Shown: positions 8,750 to 18,590, counted from the stretch's first letter. The stretch: DNA of 64,000 nucleotides from Colwellia psychrerythraea 34H (GCF_000012325.1 NC_003910.7:496001-560000); one strand, 5' to 3'. The notes: generated from the letters alone by a model not told the origin. Translations and numbers: made by a program.

Positions 8750-9442
8750 TTAACACGTATCGGGAGTTTCTTCAATATTTTTTATACGATCGATAGTATG
8801 ATTCAAGGAATCTATAGATAAATCATTGCCGTAAAATTTCCTAGAAAGTGATAGGGCTGATACGCCTACGGAACCAGATCCCATAAAGGGATCACAAATC
8901 AGAAAGCCTTTTTCAGTACTTTGTTCTATTAATATATCCATCAAAGCAACGGGTTTTTCTGTTGGATAACCTCTATAAACTCTTGGTACTTGCAATACAT
9001 CGGGTATCGCAAGATTGTTCAATTTTCGTTTACCCTTTTCAAAGAAAAGAATAAATTCATATCTTGCTCGATAATGATATCCCATGCCTATTTTCATCTT
9101 ATCCCAAACAATAGGCTTCCAGAATTTAAAGCCACATGATTCTGCTATTGGTTTTACAATAAAGGCGGTTTCTTGATCGCATAGCAAATAAAAATGAGTG
9201 TTATTTTTTAATGTTCTATATATTTCAATGAATAGTTCTTCGAATCGAGAGTTTGGAAATATTTCAAACCAATTGTTACTAGAGGATTTACTGTGTTTTA
9301 GACGAGTTGTGGTGCCTATTTTTCGATGTTTTTCTAAAGATTCATATGGAGGATCTGTAATGACTAAATCTAAACTTTCATCAGGTAAAGATTTCAGGAA
9401 ATCAACAGCATCGCTTTGACTTATTATAAAATTACTGTCCAT
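8750..9442 (-). CDS. N6-adenine DNA methyltransferase, beta class
   Basis: A 230-residue site-specific DNA methyltransferase (N6_N4_Mtase family). The catalytic motif IV DPPY is at residues 30-33 and the SAM-binding motif I DPFMGSG at 184-190. Motif IV preceding motif I is the beta-class order. The DPPY form points to adenine N6 methylation. The central 100 residues would hold the target-recognition part. It is short but complete for a single-subunit enzyme. It is the first gene of a three-gene minus-strand operon whose other two products are unknown; no restriction nuclease is recognisable. It may protect host DNA from an effector encoded in the operon, or be a solitary methyltransferase. 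Confidence 0.85.
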   Translation of the reverse strand: MDSNFIISQSDAVDFLKSLPDESLDLVITDPPYESLEKHRKIGTTTRLKHSKSSSNNWFEIFPNSRFEELFIEIYRTLKNNTHFYLLCDQETAFIVKPIAESCGFKFWKPIVWDKMKIGMGYHYRARYEFILFFEKGKRKLNNLAIPDVLQVPRVYRGYPTEKPVALMDILIEQSTEKGFLICDPFMGSGSVGVSALSLSRKFYGNDLSIDSLNHTIDRIKNIEETPDTC

Positions 9443-9613
9443 GAGATATTAATGCCAAATTTAAGCTGTATAAAGATCCAGCATGTTAGCAGAATTGGAG
9501 GCTATTACAAGATAATACTAAATAAGTAAATTTTCCTTATTGAACAAAGGATTTGAATTTATATCTTTTATAAAATTAATATATTTTCTAACTCTAATTA
9601 TTATAAAAGTTAT

Positions 9614-10699
9614 TTAATAAATGACATCTCCATACTTATTCTTAAAATAATCACAATCACGATCTAAATATGACTTGTCTGGCAATTCAACACGACAAAC
9701 GTATGCGGAATCTAGTTGAGTTTTACTTATTTTTGTATATGTTAAATTTGCCTCATAAAACTCTGCATTACTCATATCTGAATCAGCAAAATCAACATTC
9801 ATATAACTAATATAGTAAAACTTGGCTCCTTTGAATATAGAGTTGTTGAAAGTAACACCCGTTAATCGTGCATGCTTGAATTCAGTATTAATAAATTTAT
9901 CACCATCAAATTGAATAGAATTTTCTTTTTCTTCGCCTTCATTTAATATTCTACCGTCAATTTTATCGAATTTTGCATTTGAATAATCAGAATTATTAGA
10001 ATATAAATGCCATATTTTTAATCCATTCATATTAGCGTCAGTAAAATCAGAACTATCAATTGTAGGTGTCCCATCATTACAATAAGAATCCTTAGGTATC
10101 TCGGAGCAGTACGTGTCACTTAGTTGAAAAAGAGTGCCATTTAGTTCTGTATTTTTGAATGACCCCCTAAATTTTGTTGAGCCAAATGAGGCATTGTAAA
10201 ATTTAGCTTTATTGAAATTACCTTGAAGTTCAGTCGCATTAAACTCTCCTCGGTAAAATTTAGTATTGATTGCTGTAATACCTATACTCGTCATACCCCT
10301 TGGAACATCATGATCCTGAGCTATTACCGAATTGAATTTACTGTAAGTGAATTCACTATTTGATATGTCAACATCATCAAATGAAGATAAAGTGAAATCC
10401 ATCTTAAATAGCTGCATGTTTTTTAGAACAAGTCCTTTTAAAATAGCGTTCTTGATGGATAAATGAGCTATATACGTTTCATGATTAGCAAGTGTCTGAA
10501 GGGCTTCTTTTCTTCCTGCATTTCCTTTATATTCTTGAGCTGAATAAATGGTTGAGTATGCATTTAAAATGTTCTGTCTAGTTCGTTCTGGATAGGAAAT
10601 AAACCACCCAATAATGGCGAAAATGATAGAAACTTTAGTTAACAATTCTATAATATAAAACAGACTTGAATGTTCAATGTTTTTGAGTATATTTTTCAT
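9614..10699 (-). CDS. Membrane-anchored pentapeptide-repeat protein
   Basis: A 361-residue protein. One transmembrane helix lies near residues 14-34 (IELLTKVSIIFAIIGWFI), followed by a short linker and, from about residue 80 to the end, repeated A(N/D)LXX-like pentapeptides such as NAILKGLVLKNMQLFKM, KFYNASFGSTKFRGSF and DSDMSNAEFYEANLTY. Such repeats fold into a right-handed quadrilateral beta helix. Several Cys residues near 200 and 345 could form disulfides if that part is outside the cytoplasm. Function is unknown for most members; some bind gyrase, but the anchor here argues against a simple DNA mimic. It is a single gene with no close partner, on the same strand as the methyltransferase cluster. 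Confidence 0.7.
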   Translation of the reverse strand: MKNILKNIEHSSLFYIIELLTKVSIIFAIIGWFISYPERTRQNILNAYSTIYSAQEYKGNAGRKEALQTLANHETYIAHLSIKNAILKGLVLKNMQLFKMDFTLSSFDDVDISNSEFTYSKFNSVIAQDHDVPRGMTSIGITAINTKFYRGEFNATELQGNFNKAKFYNASFGSTKFRGSFKNTELNGTLFQLSDTYCSEIPKDSYCNDGTPTIDSSDFTDANMNGLKIWHLYSNNSDYSNAKFDKIDGRILNEGEEKENSIQFDGDKFINTEFKHARLTGVTFNNSIFKGAKFYYISYMNVDFADSDMSNAEFYEANLTYTKISKTQLDSAYVCRVELPDKSYLDRDCDYFKNKYGDVIY

Positions 10700-11043
10700 T
10701 ATTATATTTAATCACTTACCTAAAAAAGAAAAAAAAATGGCTGAACCTTTCTTAGTATAGTACTTAACGTCCTGTTTTATTTTTATCAGTAATATCACCA
10801 TTTGCATAGCTATCTTGTTCTATTGTCAGATGATGTTTTGCTTCCAGCAAGCAAAGAGTTAATTAAGTTGACACCTTGTGAACCCGCGCCAATGGTATTA
10901 TGAAAACCAACTATTCTATCTAATATATTTAGTCCATATTTTCATATTTATCAAATAAGTAGGTGTTTATCTAACTAAAAGCTAAATATAGATTTCCATC
11001 TGTTTTTAAAAACATTATTGTAAAGTGATTTGTATTTTTTGTT
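10700..11043. other. Gap with a possible decayed gene tail
   Basis: No complete gene. On the minus strand, bases 10937 to 10810 form an open frame without a start codon (ending GVNLINSLLAGSKTSSDN before a TAG), which could be the tail of a lost gene; I do not recognise it. The rest is AT-rich with no clear signal. Confidence 0.25.
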
Positions 11044-11205
11044 ATGGGTATAATATATCTTGATATTAAGCGCTTGTGGAATACAATCATTCTCGATGGC
11101 TCAATTCCACAAGGTGAAATTGAGCGCATGATAGATAACTCGTTTAAGTTAGTGGTGAGCCAAATGACTAAGAAAGATCAGCAGTCAATCCTGATACATT
11201 TTTAA
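11044..11205 (+). pseudogene. Truncated 3' end of a yjbR/mmcQ gene (copy 2)
   Basis: The frame encodes about 46 family-type residues (KRLWNTIILDGSIPQGEIE, then IDNSFKLVVSQMTKKDQQS) and matches the last third of the intact yjbR protein at 6587-6949. The first two thirds are missing; an ATG with no ribosome site happens to open the frame at 11044. Its DNA is almost identical to the fragment at 16412-16561 over about 60 bases. It ends 5 bases from the convergent phosphorylase gene. Confidence 0.75.
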
Positions 11206-11210
11206 TGCGT

Positions 11211-12962
11211 TTATGTTATTACATTACTGATCCAAACTGTTTGATAAGGTGTTAATAGTATTTTTTGTGTTAATTCAGTGATTTCTTTCTTGCTAATAAG
11301 CTCAAACCAAGATTCCGTAATAATTAAATTAAGCTCACTTAATGGCAGTGTTATGGGTTGATCAGAAACATTACTGACACAAAAAATACTTTGTTTTCTA
11401 TCTTGGCTTTGTCGCCAAAAGCCAAATAGTTGTAAACCTAAATGAAGTGTAAACTGCGTCGCATTGGGATGAAAGGCTGGTTGCTTAATGCGAGTATTTA
11501 ATAATGATTTTAACGTCGAGAGAACTCGTGCATGATGTAAACTTTTATTAGCGAGTGCCTCTTCTAAAGCATTTTCTTGCCAACGACGTCGATTAATAGA
11601 CCGGTTATGGTGGGTATTTGCTAATTTTTGATAGTCGTTTTGCGTACCCAACAGACTATGAATATAAATACCTGGTATGCCTTCAAGAGCAAACATAATG
11701 GCATGTGCACAAATAAAACGTTCAAAATTCCATTGATCTTTTCCATCAACCGTCCCTTGCATCGCATCATAGAGTGAGATATTCATCTCGTACGCTTTTT
11801 GCTCGCCAGTATCAGAAGTACGCCATGAAATTTTACCACCAAAATTTTCTACCGTGTGCACTAAGGTATCAAGTTCATTTTCACTTAATAAACCTTCAGC
11901 CGGACGTAAACCAATACCGTCATGTGAGGCAATAAAATTAAAATATAGGGTGCCGTCTTGTGACGGAGGCATACTCATTAACCAACGTTTTAAATATAAG
12001 CAATTACCTGTGAGTAGGGTGTTTAATAGAAGGGGCGGTAATGAAAAGTTATAAATGCCGTGCGCTTCGTTAGCATTACCAAAGTACGTCAGGTTTTGGG
12101 TATTAGGGATATTTGTTTCGGTGATGATAATCGCTTGAGGTTCAGCCGATTCAATGAGAGTTCTCAATAACCGAACAACCTCATGTGTTTCAGGTAAATT
12201 GATGCAGGTAGTACCTGTTACTTTCCATAAAAAGGCGATAGCATCTAAGCGGAATATCTTAACGCCGATGTCTAGGTACTGCCTGATGATTGACGTAAAT
12301 GCCGCTAATACTTCAGGGTTACGAAAATCAAAGTCGACTTGGTCGTGGCTAAAGGTGCACCAGACAAATTTTTTGCCATTACCCGTTTCAACTTCTTTGA
12401 GTAATGGTGAGGTACGTGGGCGCACTACATCTGTTAAATTATCATCGGGTAGTGCAGTGAAAAAATAATCGCTACCTTGACCTTCTCCTTTAACAAAGTT
12501 ATCAAACCAAGCACTTCGGCTGGAGCAGTGGTTAATCACAAGATCTGACATCAAGTGATAGTCTTTACTGATATCTTCTATATCTTGCCATGTTCCTAAA
12601 GATTCATTGACTGAAGAATAATCAATAACGGCAAAACCATCATCTGAGCTGTAGGGGAAAAAGGGTAAAATGTGAACACTATTAATGGTATTTTCAATGG
12701 TAGTGTCTAAAAAATGCTTTAATGTTTGTAATGGCGGTTGATCTGCTTTGATAATGCTATCACCGTAGGTGATCAAAATAATATCTTCCTCGGACCATTG
12801 GTTGGTAAAAGGTTTTACAACCACCACCTCGCTTGATAATCGCATAACGTTCATGAGTCTTTGTGCAATATCATCAAATGATTGCTCAAGAGGAACATCT
12901 TTATAAATAGTCGAAAGCTGCTGAGTTAACTTATGTTTTAGTTGATCAACCTGCGGTTTCAT
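11211..12962 (-). CDS. Glucosylglycerate phosphorylase-type GH13 enzyme
   Basis: A 583-residue glycoside hydrolase family 13 subfamily 18 protein (sucrose phosphorylase group). Seen: the [19 protein letters not shown] region near 97-115, the nucleophile region [11 protein letters not shown] near 235, and the acid/base region IITETNIPN near 280. In this operon the fitting substrate is glucosylglycerate, which with phosphate yields glucose 1-phosphate and glycerate; sucrose is the alternative. An AGAAGG site lies 7 bases before the ATG. It is the last gene of a four-gene operon (glycerate kinase, phosphatase, GpgS, phosphorylase) that covers both making and breaking of the solute. The GH13_18 family is firm; the substrate is inferred from context. 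Confidence 0.88.
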   Translation of the reverse strand: MKPQVDQLKHKLTQQLSTIYKDVPLEQSFDDIAQRLMNVMRLSSEVVVVKPFTNQWSEEDIILITYGDSIIKADQPPLQTLKHFLDTTIENTINSVHILPFFPYSSDDGFAVIDYSSVNESLGTWQDIEDISKDYHLMSDLVINHCSSRSAWFDNFVKGEGQGSDYFFTALPDDNLTDVVRPRTSPLLKEVETGNGKKFVWCTFSHDQVDFDFRNPEVLAAFTSIIRQYLDIGVKIFRLDAIAFLWKVTGTTCINLPETHEVVRLLRTLIESAEPQAIIITETNIPNTQNLTYFGNANEAHGIYNFSLPPLLLNTLLTGNCLYLKRWLMSMPPSQDGTLYFNFIASHDGIGLRPAEGLLSENELDTLVHTVENFGGKISWRTSDTGEQKAYEMNISLYDAMQGTVDGKDQWNFERFICAHAIMFALEGIPGIYIHSLLGTQNDYQKLANTHHNRSINRRRWQENALEEALANKSLHHARVLSTLKSLLNTRIKQPAFHPNATQFTLHLGLQLFGFWRQSQDRKQSIFCVSNVSDQPITLPLSELNLIITESWFELISKKEITELTQKILLTPYQTVWISNVIT

Positions 12963-12991
12963 AGTTTCGCCTTCTTTTAATACTGATAATT

Positions 12992-14218
12992 CTATTTTTT
13001 ACTAAATTCTTCGTTATCTAATTCAACCGCTTCTTTTAATTGCGAGAGAATATCGGGGATAGCACTTACAACACGATTCCAAGACGGTATAAAAGGCGTT
13101 TCCATGGGGTGTTCTAAGAAAGTGCTTCCTGCCGTTAAGATATTTTCAGCGAACATTTCTACCGCTTTTTCTTCATTATGAATATCGAGCTTAAGTCCAT
13201 TCATCATGGCGTCATTTCTATAGGTTTCCACGTAATCTAGCGCGATACGATAGTAGGTTGCTTTTAACGTTCTAAACTTTTCAGCGGTGAATGTTTCACC
13301 TTGTGTGGCGAGCTTTCGAATAAAGGCTTTACTGATATCAATCGACATTTTTGATAAGCCGCCAGCGGAGTTATCCAAAGACAAATCTTGGTGCTTATGA
13401 TCATACGTTGAGGCTATATCAACTTGGCATATACGGTTCGGTGAGTAATTACGGTACATCTCGGATAAAACCCCAATTTCTAACCCCCAATCGCTTGGGA
13501 TACGAATATCATTTAATACGTCTCGACGAAATGAAAATTCCCCCGCTAATGGGTATAAAAAGCTATCCATGTATTCAAGGTAATCACAATGACCCACTGT
13601 TTTTTTCAGTGCTTTAATTAATGGGGTAACTAATAAACGAGATACGCGACCATTAATTTTTCCGTCAGCTACACGTGCATAAAAACCTTTAGAAAATTCA
13701 TAATTAAACAATGGGTTGGCAACAGGGTAGAGTAACCTATCCAGTAAATCTCTTTCATAAGTCAAAATGTCGCAGTCATGTAATGCAATAGACTCAGCTT
13801 TACCTGAGGCTAAAATGTATCCCATGCAATACCAAACATTACGGCCTTTTCCTAGCTCTTTAGGGGCTAATCCGAGTGCTTGTAATTTTGCATCTATAGC
13901 TTGCAACCTCGGACCATCATTCCATAATACTCGATGATGTTGGGGTAACTGACTAAAAAATGATAAAGCGTGTTTATATTGCTCAAGATCTGCTCTGTCT
14001 AATCCAATAACAATTTCAGATAAGTATTTTACTTCCTTAACTTTATTAATAATGTCAGGTAAGGCTTGACCTTCTAACTCCGAGAATAAAGACGGTAACA
14101 TCAACCCTAGAGAACGGGTTTTTGAGAACGTTAATAATTCATCTGCCATATCCGCAGGTTCACGTTGCGCCAAGTTGTGTAACGTTGTTACTGTGCCATT
14201 TTGATAAAAATCAGCCAT
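12992..14218 (-). CDS. gpgS: Glucosyl-3-phosphoglycerate synthase
   Basis: A 408-residue GT81 glycosyltransferase. It transfers glucose from an NDP-glucose donor to 3-phosphoglycerate, the first step to the compatible solute glucosylglycerate. Seen: the early [16 protein letters not shown] segment typical of GpgS, the acceptor-side [12 protein letters not shown] stretch near 66-77, and the metal/donor motif [13 protein letters not shown] near 150. It overlaps the upstream phosphatase gene by 8 bases and has an AGGAG ribosome site 6 bases before its ATG. The 29-base gap to the phosphorylase gene supports one transcript. In marine bacteria glucosylglycerate builds up under salt stress with nitrogen shortage, and this is the usual committed enzyme. 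Confidence 0.9.
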   Translation of the reverse strand: MADFYQNGTVTTLHNLAQREPADMADELLTFSKTRSLGLMLPSLFSELEGQALPDIINKVKEVKYLSEIVIGLDRADLEQYKHALSFFSQLPQHHRVLWNDGPRLQAIDAKLQALGLAPKELGKGRNVWYCMGYILASGKAESIALHDCDILTYERDLLDRLLYPVANPLFNYEFSKGFYARVADGKINGRVSRLLVTPLIKALKKTVGHCDYLEYMDSFLYPLAGEFSFRRDVLNDIRIPSDWGLEIGVLSEMYRNYSPNRICQVDIASTYDHKHQDLSLDNSAGGLSKMSIDISKAFIRKLATQGETFTAEKFRTLKATYYRIALDYVETYRNDAMMNGLKLDIHNEEKAVEMFAENILTAGSTFLEHPMETPFIPSWNRVVSAIPDILSQLKEAVELDNEEFSKK

Positions 14219-15074
14219 GATTTACTCCTGAGTTAATTGAAGGTGAAAGTAGTTGATTCGCTAAAAGTTTTTGAATGGCTTCAGCCCAACCTTCCGGACC
14301 GTATAATTGGGTTTGAGTGGTTTTATACTGGCGATATAATGTGGGAAAGTCATGGACAGGAGAGCGTACTTGAACCGCTATATCTGCAGCTTCTAACATA
14401 GTGATATCATTTTCTCCGTCTCCTAAGGCAATAGTGAAAATGGAAACGTTATCGAAATGCTCGCGGTATCGCTCAGTCAACCAAATTAGTGCTTGGCCTT
14501 TATCGCAAAAATCCCCTACATGAATAAACCTTCCTCCTTGAACGACATTGACACCTAGATTAATCAATCGATCTATAAAGACTTTTTTCGTCGGTTCATC
14601 TCCTAACCAATGAAGTGGCTCAGCAAATTGTCGTTGTTTAGCTCGTTCAGTTTCTGCTAAATTTAACCCGGTGATGTTGCATAATTCTGATGCTGATAAG
14701 GCTGAAAAACCCTGGTAGTACTGGCTAAATTCATCAGTATGTTTTGCTAATAAATTTATCCAATATTGTCTAGGTAAACTAAATGGTTTTACCCAGTAAT
14801 GATCTATAACCACGGTACCCGCAGGCTGCGTTTTGAAGGTGTTTATTGGGATATATATCGCGGCGCCATTTTCTATAATGAATGGTGTCTTTAAATTGAG
14901 ATCGTGATGAATTATTTCTAATTCTGCGAGTGTTTTACTGGTATTTAAAATAACTGGGATCTCAGCACTTTCTAACTGCTGAAGTGTTTTATCTGCAGCG
15001 GTTGATTGATAAGTGAAATGATCTAGCAGTGTTCCATCTAGATCACTGAAAATAAGCGTTTTCAATTTTCTCAT
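14211..15074 (-). CDS. Glucosyl/mannosyl-3-phosphoglycerate phosphatase (HAD type)
   Basis: A 287-residue HAD-IIB phosphatase of the MpgP group. Motif I FSDLDGTLLDH lies at residues 9-19 and motif IV GDGENDITML near 219-228. It would remove the phosphate from glucosyl-3-phosphoglycerate made by the next gene product to give glucosylglycerate. Members of this group often accept both mannosyl and glucosyl forms; the partner GpgS points to glucose here. It overlaps the glycerate kinase gene by 4 bases (ATGA) and the gpgS gene by 8, so translation is coupled throughout. Confidence 0.87.
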   Translation of the reverse strand: MRKLKTLIFSDLDGTLLDHFTYQSTAADKTLQQLESAEIPVILNTSKTLAELEIIHHDLNLKTPFIIENGAAIYIPINTFKTQPAGTVVIDHYWVKPFSLPRQYWINLLAKHTDEFSQYYQGFSALSASELCNITGLNLAETERAKQRQFAEPLHWLGDEPTKKVFIDRLINLGVNVVQGGRFIHVGDFCDKGQALIWLTERYREHFDNVSIFTIALGDGENDITMLEAADIAVQVRSPVHDFPTLYRQYKTTQTQLYGPEGWAEAIQKLLANQLLSPSINSGVNHG

Positions 15075-15952
15075 ACACTTTCCGTGATCGACATTTTTGT
15101 GATTTTACGGTCGTAATCTAAGTAGAAAATAGCATCAGCAGATTGTGAAAATGTTTTGCATCCTTGAACGCTAAGTCTTTGGAAATATTGAGTGAAATTT
15201 AGTATCTCTGCGGGAGACATAATTTTTGAATTGACTAAACCGATATTTCTATCTTTTAATTTTTGTTCTTGCTCTAAACGCCATTTATACACGCAATCGA
15301 ATGAAGGCGCTTGAAGTGCTAACCAGAAATCCATTTTTTTATACAAAGGTTTATAAGCGATTTTAAGTTGTTGATTAACATAATCTCGCCATTGCCCAGT
15401 TTTATCGTATTGGCATTCAAGTTCATTGATTGGAGCTTTTAGTTGTTCTACTGTTTGTGGCTCTACGCCCCAGCACCAACCTTCCACTATGATTATATCT
15501 GCGGTTTTTTCAATGGTCGGCCATTGCTTTTCAGGATAAGGGTTATCAGTAGCTTTGTTGAACTTTTGAATAGAAAACCCTGTTTTCTTTTCCTTTAGCT
15601 GGGTTAACACATGATTAAGTTCAACAACATCATGTGTTCCAGGTACGCCTCGTGTTGCTAATAAAGGGTGAATACCTTGTGCTAACGTTCTGCGCTTTTC
15701 GCTCGAAAAATAAAAATCATCTAAGGACATCACCACAACATTGAGTTGATACTGTGTCGTTAAATAGCTGGCAATGAAATCAGTTAGTGTTGACTTACCA
15801 CTTCCTTGACAACCATTTATACCGACAAAATAAGCCTCCTTATTTTGCGTAAATCGGTTAAATATCTGATCTGCCAATGGTATGTAATATTCGTTGACTG
15901 CAAGTTTAAATTCTTCAGGTAAATTGTGTTGTTTAATAAAAGTTGAAACCAT
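15071..15952 (-). CDS. D-glycerate 3-kinase, first gene of the glucosylglycerate operon
   Basis: About 293 residues from the chosen start. P-loop GINGCQGSGKST near residue 44, a VVVMSLDDFYFS segment, and the RGVPGTHD motif place it with the plant/cyanobacterial-type glycerate kinases (GLYK) and their bacterial relatives. It phosphorylates glycerate, here probably that released by the phosphorylase, to 3-phosphoglycerate, which closes the cycle with GpgS. I chose the ATG ending at 15952 because it aligns with the start of the paralogue at 22656-23522; two earlier ATGs are in frame. It is the promoter-proximal gene of the operon. Confidence 0.85.
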   Translation of the reverse strand: MVSTFIKQHNLPEEFKLAVNEYYIPLADQIFNRFTQNKEAYFVGINGCQGSGKSTLTDFIASYLTTQYQLNVVVMSLDDFYFSSEKRRTLAQGIHPLLATRGVPGTHDVVELNHVLTQLKEKKTGFSIQKFNKATDNPYPEKQWPTIEKTADIIIVEGWCWGVEPQTVEQLKAPINELECQYDKTGQWRDYVNQQLKIAYKPLYKKMDFWLALQAPSFDCVYKWRLEQEQKLKDRNIGLVNSKIMSPAEILNFTQYFQRLSVQGCKTFSQSADAIFYLDYDRKITKMSITESV

Positions 15953-16411
15953 AATTTTCATCCGAAATAAAAAATACAAGTTATGGTTGTTATTTCAAGT
16001 CCTATGCCATTCCAGTCAGATCCCAATTACTTTTTATAATTCATTGTAAAATAATGATTATTTATATCAATTAGATTTGTTGTTATGTGTTTTTACTCTA
16101 TTGAAAGTGCACAGTTTTAAAACAATTGCCTAATGTTGGTGCAATTAAAGAACAGTAATTAAGCAATTAGATATACACTGTTTTTTAAATAGTATGTAGA
16201 ACGTGTTTTAGATAACAACATGCTACAAAGAAATATTGATAAAGCATGATTAACTCATTGCAACAAGTCATTGCGATTGATAAAGGCTTTTAGCATGGTA
16301 AGGTTTTCAAATAGGCTATTAGAGAAACTTATCATCAGAAGTATCAAATTGCTGTGCTCACTTTTATACGGCATAAGCTACTTTTACTATAATAGTAGCG
16401 CTAATGATTAC
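15953..16411. other. Gene-free stretch upstream of the glucosylglycerate operon
   Basis: AT-rich. It should hold the minus-strand promoter of the glucosylglycerate operon, but I see no clear sigma-70 site. A frame running through 16271-16411 into the yjbR fragment has no start support and looks like chance. Confidence 0.35.
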
Positions 16412-16561
16412 ATGAATAAGAGACTATGGAATACAATCATTCTCGATGGCTCAATTCCACAAGGTGAAATTGAGCGTATGATGGATAATTCATATATGTT
16501 GGTAGTCAGTAAAATGACTAAGAAGGATCAGCAGTCTATTCTTTTGCATATAGGCAGCTAA
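16412..16561 (+). pseudogene. Truncated 3' end of a yjbR/mmcQ gene (copy 3)
   Basis: Encodes MNKRLWNTIILDGSIPQGEI followed by MMDNSYMLVVSKMTKKDQQS, the last third of a YjbR/MmcQ protein. The N-terminal two thirds are absent. The DNA is nearly identical to copy 2 (11068-11130 region), while the end MLVVSKMTKKDQ is closer to the intact protein at 6587-6949. Confidence 0.75.
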
Positions 16562-16643
16562 CTTCACTAAAGCCTAATACCTTTACTCGATAAAATTGTT
16601 AAAGTAGCCTTTTAAAACTACATCTTGTGAGATAGTTACTAGA

Positions 16644-17333
16644 TTAAAATATATTTTTCATCACAACATCAAATACTATTCCTAGAATAGACATATATAT
16701 TAAATAGATTGCCGAGGCTTTTCCTAATATTCTCCACCAACTCTGCTGATATACGGTTTTAAAAGCTGAAAATACATACCATATCAAATATAAGGTAGGA
16801 GGAGCTTGAAGTAGTAAAAATATCAGATGAGATTGTTCCAAAGCTTCTAAAGGCGCGATAATCATTAACATTAAATAGATTATGCTATGTAGATGCATGG
16901 AAAAAACTAAATTACCGATATAGAAGCTCTGCCGAAAAAAGAGCTGCACAATTAATGCAAATACTGGGAATAAAACAAACATTGCCTTGGAGTAATAGCT
17001 ACTCATAGAGTCTGTTAATGCATAATTGGGATCGTAAACTTGATATATGCTAGATAAAAGGATGAAAAACAGAATGCTGATCGCCAAGTATAAACGTAGA
17101 GGCGGTGTATACTTTACTCGCTTTCCTTGATTAAATTCGAGCGTCAGCTGTCCCGGTTTGCTTAACATAGTGCGAAGAGTAAACCCCAATCTTCCATCAA
17201 TATCTAATAATTCATGCAGTATGTCTTTGGCCACAACAAAAAATGGTCGATTAAGGCTGGCTGTACTTTGCCCACATTTTAAGCAAAAGTGAGCTGTCTC
17301 CTGAAGTTTTGTCTGGCAATTTTTACAATCCAT
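16644..17333 (-). CDS. DUF3667-type membrane protein with zinc ribbon
   Basis: About 229 residues. It opens with a zinc-ribbon (CKNC at residues 3-6 and CLKCG about 15 later), then a conserved segment around RLGFTLRTMLSKPGQLTLEFNQGKRVKYTPP, then four or five transmembrane helices. That is the DUF3667 layout; function is unknown. I prefer the ATG ending at 17333, which places the ribbon at the N terminus as usual in the family; the longer frame begins with a TTG at 17369. It is a single gene lying between two yjbR fragments. Confidence 0.75.
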   Translation of the reverse strand: MDCKNCQTKLQETAHFCLKCGQSTASLNRPFFVVAKDILHELLDIDGRLGFTLRTMLSKPGQLTLEFNQGKRVKYTPPLRLYLAISILFFILLSSIYQVYDPNYALTDSMSSYYSKAMFVLFPVFALIVQLFFRQSFYIGNLVFSMHLHSIIYLMLMIIAPLEALEQSHLIFLLLQAPPTLYLIWYVFSAFKTVYQQSWWRILGKASAIYLIYMSILGIVFDVVMKNIF

Positions 17334-17430
17334 ACTTTTATCATAGAACGAAGGCGCCAAGCTATGCAACCTGTTAATTTTGAGTTAGTGGCTTTGGGTG
17401 ACAATGAAATGATAGGTCTCGGTCAGGCTG

Positions 17431-17508
17431 ATGTTAGAAAATTCGTTTATGTTGGTGGTGAGTGAAATGAGTAAGAAAGATCAGGCATCAATCTTGGTAC
17501 ATTTATAA
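17431..17508 (+). pseudogene. Truncated 3' end of a yjbR/mmcQ gene (copy 4)
   Basis: Encodes MLENSFMLVVSEMSKKDQAS then ILVHL and stop, matching only the last 25 residues of YjbR/MmcQ proteins. It is the shortest and most diverged of the three fragments. Confidence 0.6.
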
Positions 17509-17571
17509 TAGGGTAACTCACTCACTCATGATTAGAGGACATCCAGTATCGAAGGAATTATAAAGTATTCA

Positions 17572-18093
17572 TTAACTTCCCAAGCGGCTTCTTAAATTAT
17601 TCAATGCCGCCACTGAAAATCCATCATCGTAAAAATATAAAATGACACCGTCTTTATTCAGCAATATTGCACGTGCATTATTGGGTTTTTCATTACCAGT
17701 GAAAGCTTGAATGCTCTCGCCATCTTTATAAACGGTAATAACGCCTTTCCAAAGCTCTTTCGGAATACCTTTACGCATACCATTATCAATCATGGTACTG
17801 AACATGCGTGGAAACAATCCTTGAATACTGGGTATCTCATAAACATCAACATTAGTTTCTGTCATGTCTAAAGCTATCAGCCACCTGTCGATATCAAATT
17901 GTGAGTTTTGTTTATAACCAACTAAGAGTAGCGTGAAGTCACTTGTAAAGTCGTTTGGAATGCTCACCATTTTCTGTTCAAGATTTTGACCCGTAACTGA
18001 AGGGAACGTTTTGCCCTCTATAGTCTTATTAGCATAATTTTTGGTACACCCCGTGATTAAAAGAAGGGTAAGACAGAATAATAAAATACGCAT
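17572..18093 (-). CDS. Thioredoxin-fold-like lipoprotein
   Basis: A 173-residue lipoprotein. The signal peptide ends in the lipobox LITGC with Cys16. After it, TIEGKTFPSVTGQNLEQKMVSIP resembles the start of thioredoxin-like or ATP10-like proteins, and NARAILLNKDGVILYFYDDG near the end resembles their final strands. No CxxC pair is present, so redox activity is unlikely. The protein should sit on the periplasmic face of a membrane. It is monocistronic. Role unknown. Confidence 0.6.
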   Translation of the reverse strand: MRILLFCLTLLLITGCTKNYANKTIEGKTFPSVTGQNLEQKMVSIPNDFTSDFTLLLVGYKQNSQFDIDRWLIALDMTETNVDVYEIPSIQGLFPRMFSTMIDNGMRKGIPKELWKGVITVYKDGESIQAFTGNEKPNNARAILLNKDGVILYFYDDGFSVAALNNLRSRLGS

Positions 18094-18479
18094 ACAGAAG
18101 TTCTCGTTTTTATGGACTGTTATTAGTCATGTTGTACGTTTGAGTATTCGATATAGTTCACAAATTTTATTCAAAAATTATTTTTATTGTTGAACCATTA
18201 CGCCTACTGCTACGTACAAACATATATAGGAATGTGCTGCTTACTTCTAAGTAAGCAAACAGTGAAAGGGCAAGTTTAGAAGGTATAGCTAAGCCTACCA
18301 GGCCGTTCAGCTATATAGACGTAGTGAAAAATTTGTATGAATTTATATAATTACTTAAGTGTATTTAATAAAATACTTTCACTTGGTAAAAATGTGATGG
18401 TAGGTTTTAGTTAGACGAGCTTTTAGCTTGGCACAATTTTGAAGGGTATGCATGCTACATCGGTTATAAGGACCTCGTT
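18094..18479. other. Gene-free stretch with a short palindrome
   Basis: Divergent promoter region between the lipoprotein gene and the CIA30 genes. The palindrome GCTTACTTCTAAGTAAGC (18239-18256) could be an operator or hairpin. I see nothing else clear. Confidence 0.35.
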
Positions 18480-18590
18480 ATGATGATATTTTTTTATAAT
18501 CAGGTTTCGTTTCAATATCAGGAAAAGGCTACATTGAACGGTTCTACCAAACTTGTTGATGATAAACAGATAACCTTCAAGAAAAGATAA
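18480..18590 (+). CDS. Possible 36-residue small ORF coupled to the CIA30 gene
   Basis: ATG at 18480 with an AAGGA site 6 bases upstream; the frame runs 36 codons and its TAA overlaps the ATG of the next gene (TAATG at 18588-18592). The product (starting MMIFFYNQVSFQYQEK) has no recognisable domain. It may be a leader peptide that couples translation, or the tail of a decayed gene. Confidence 0.35.
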   Translation: MMIFFYNQVSFQYQEKATLNGSTKLVDDKQITFKKR

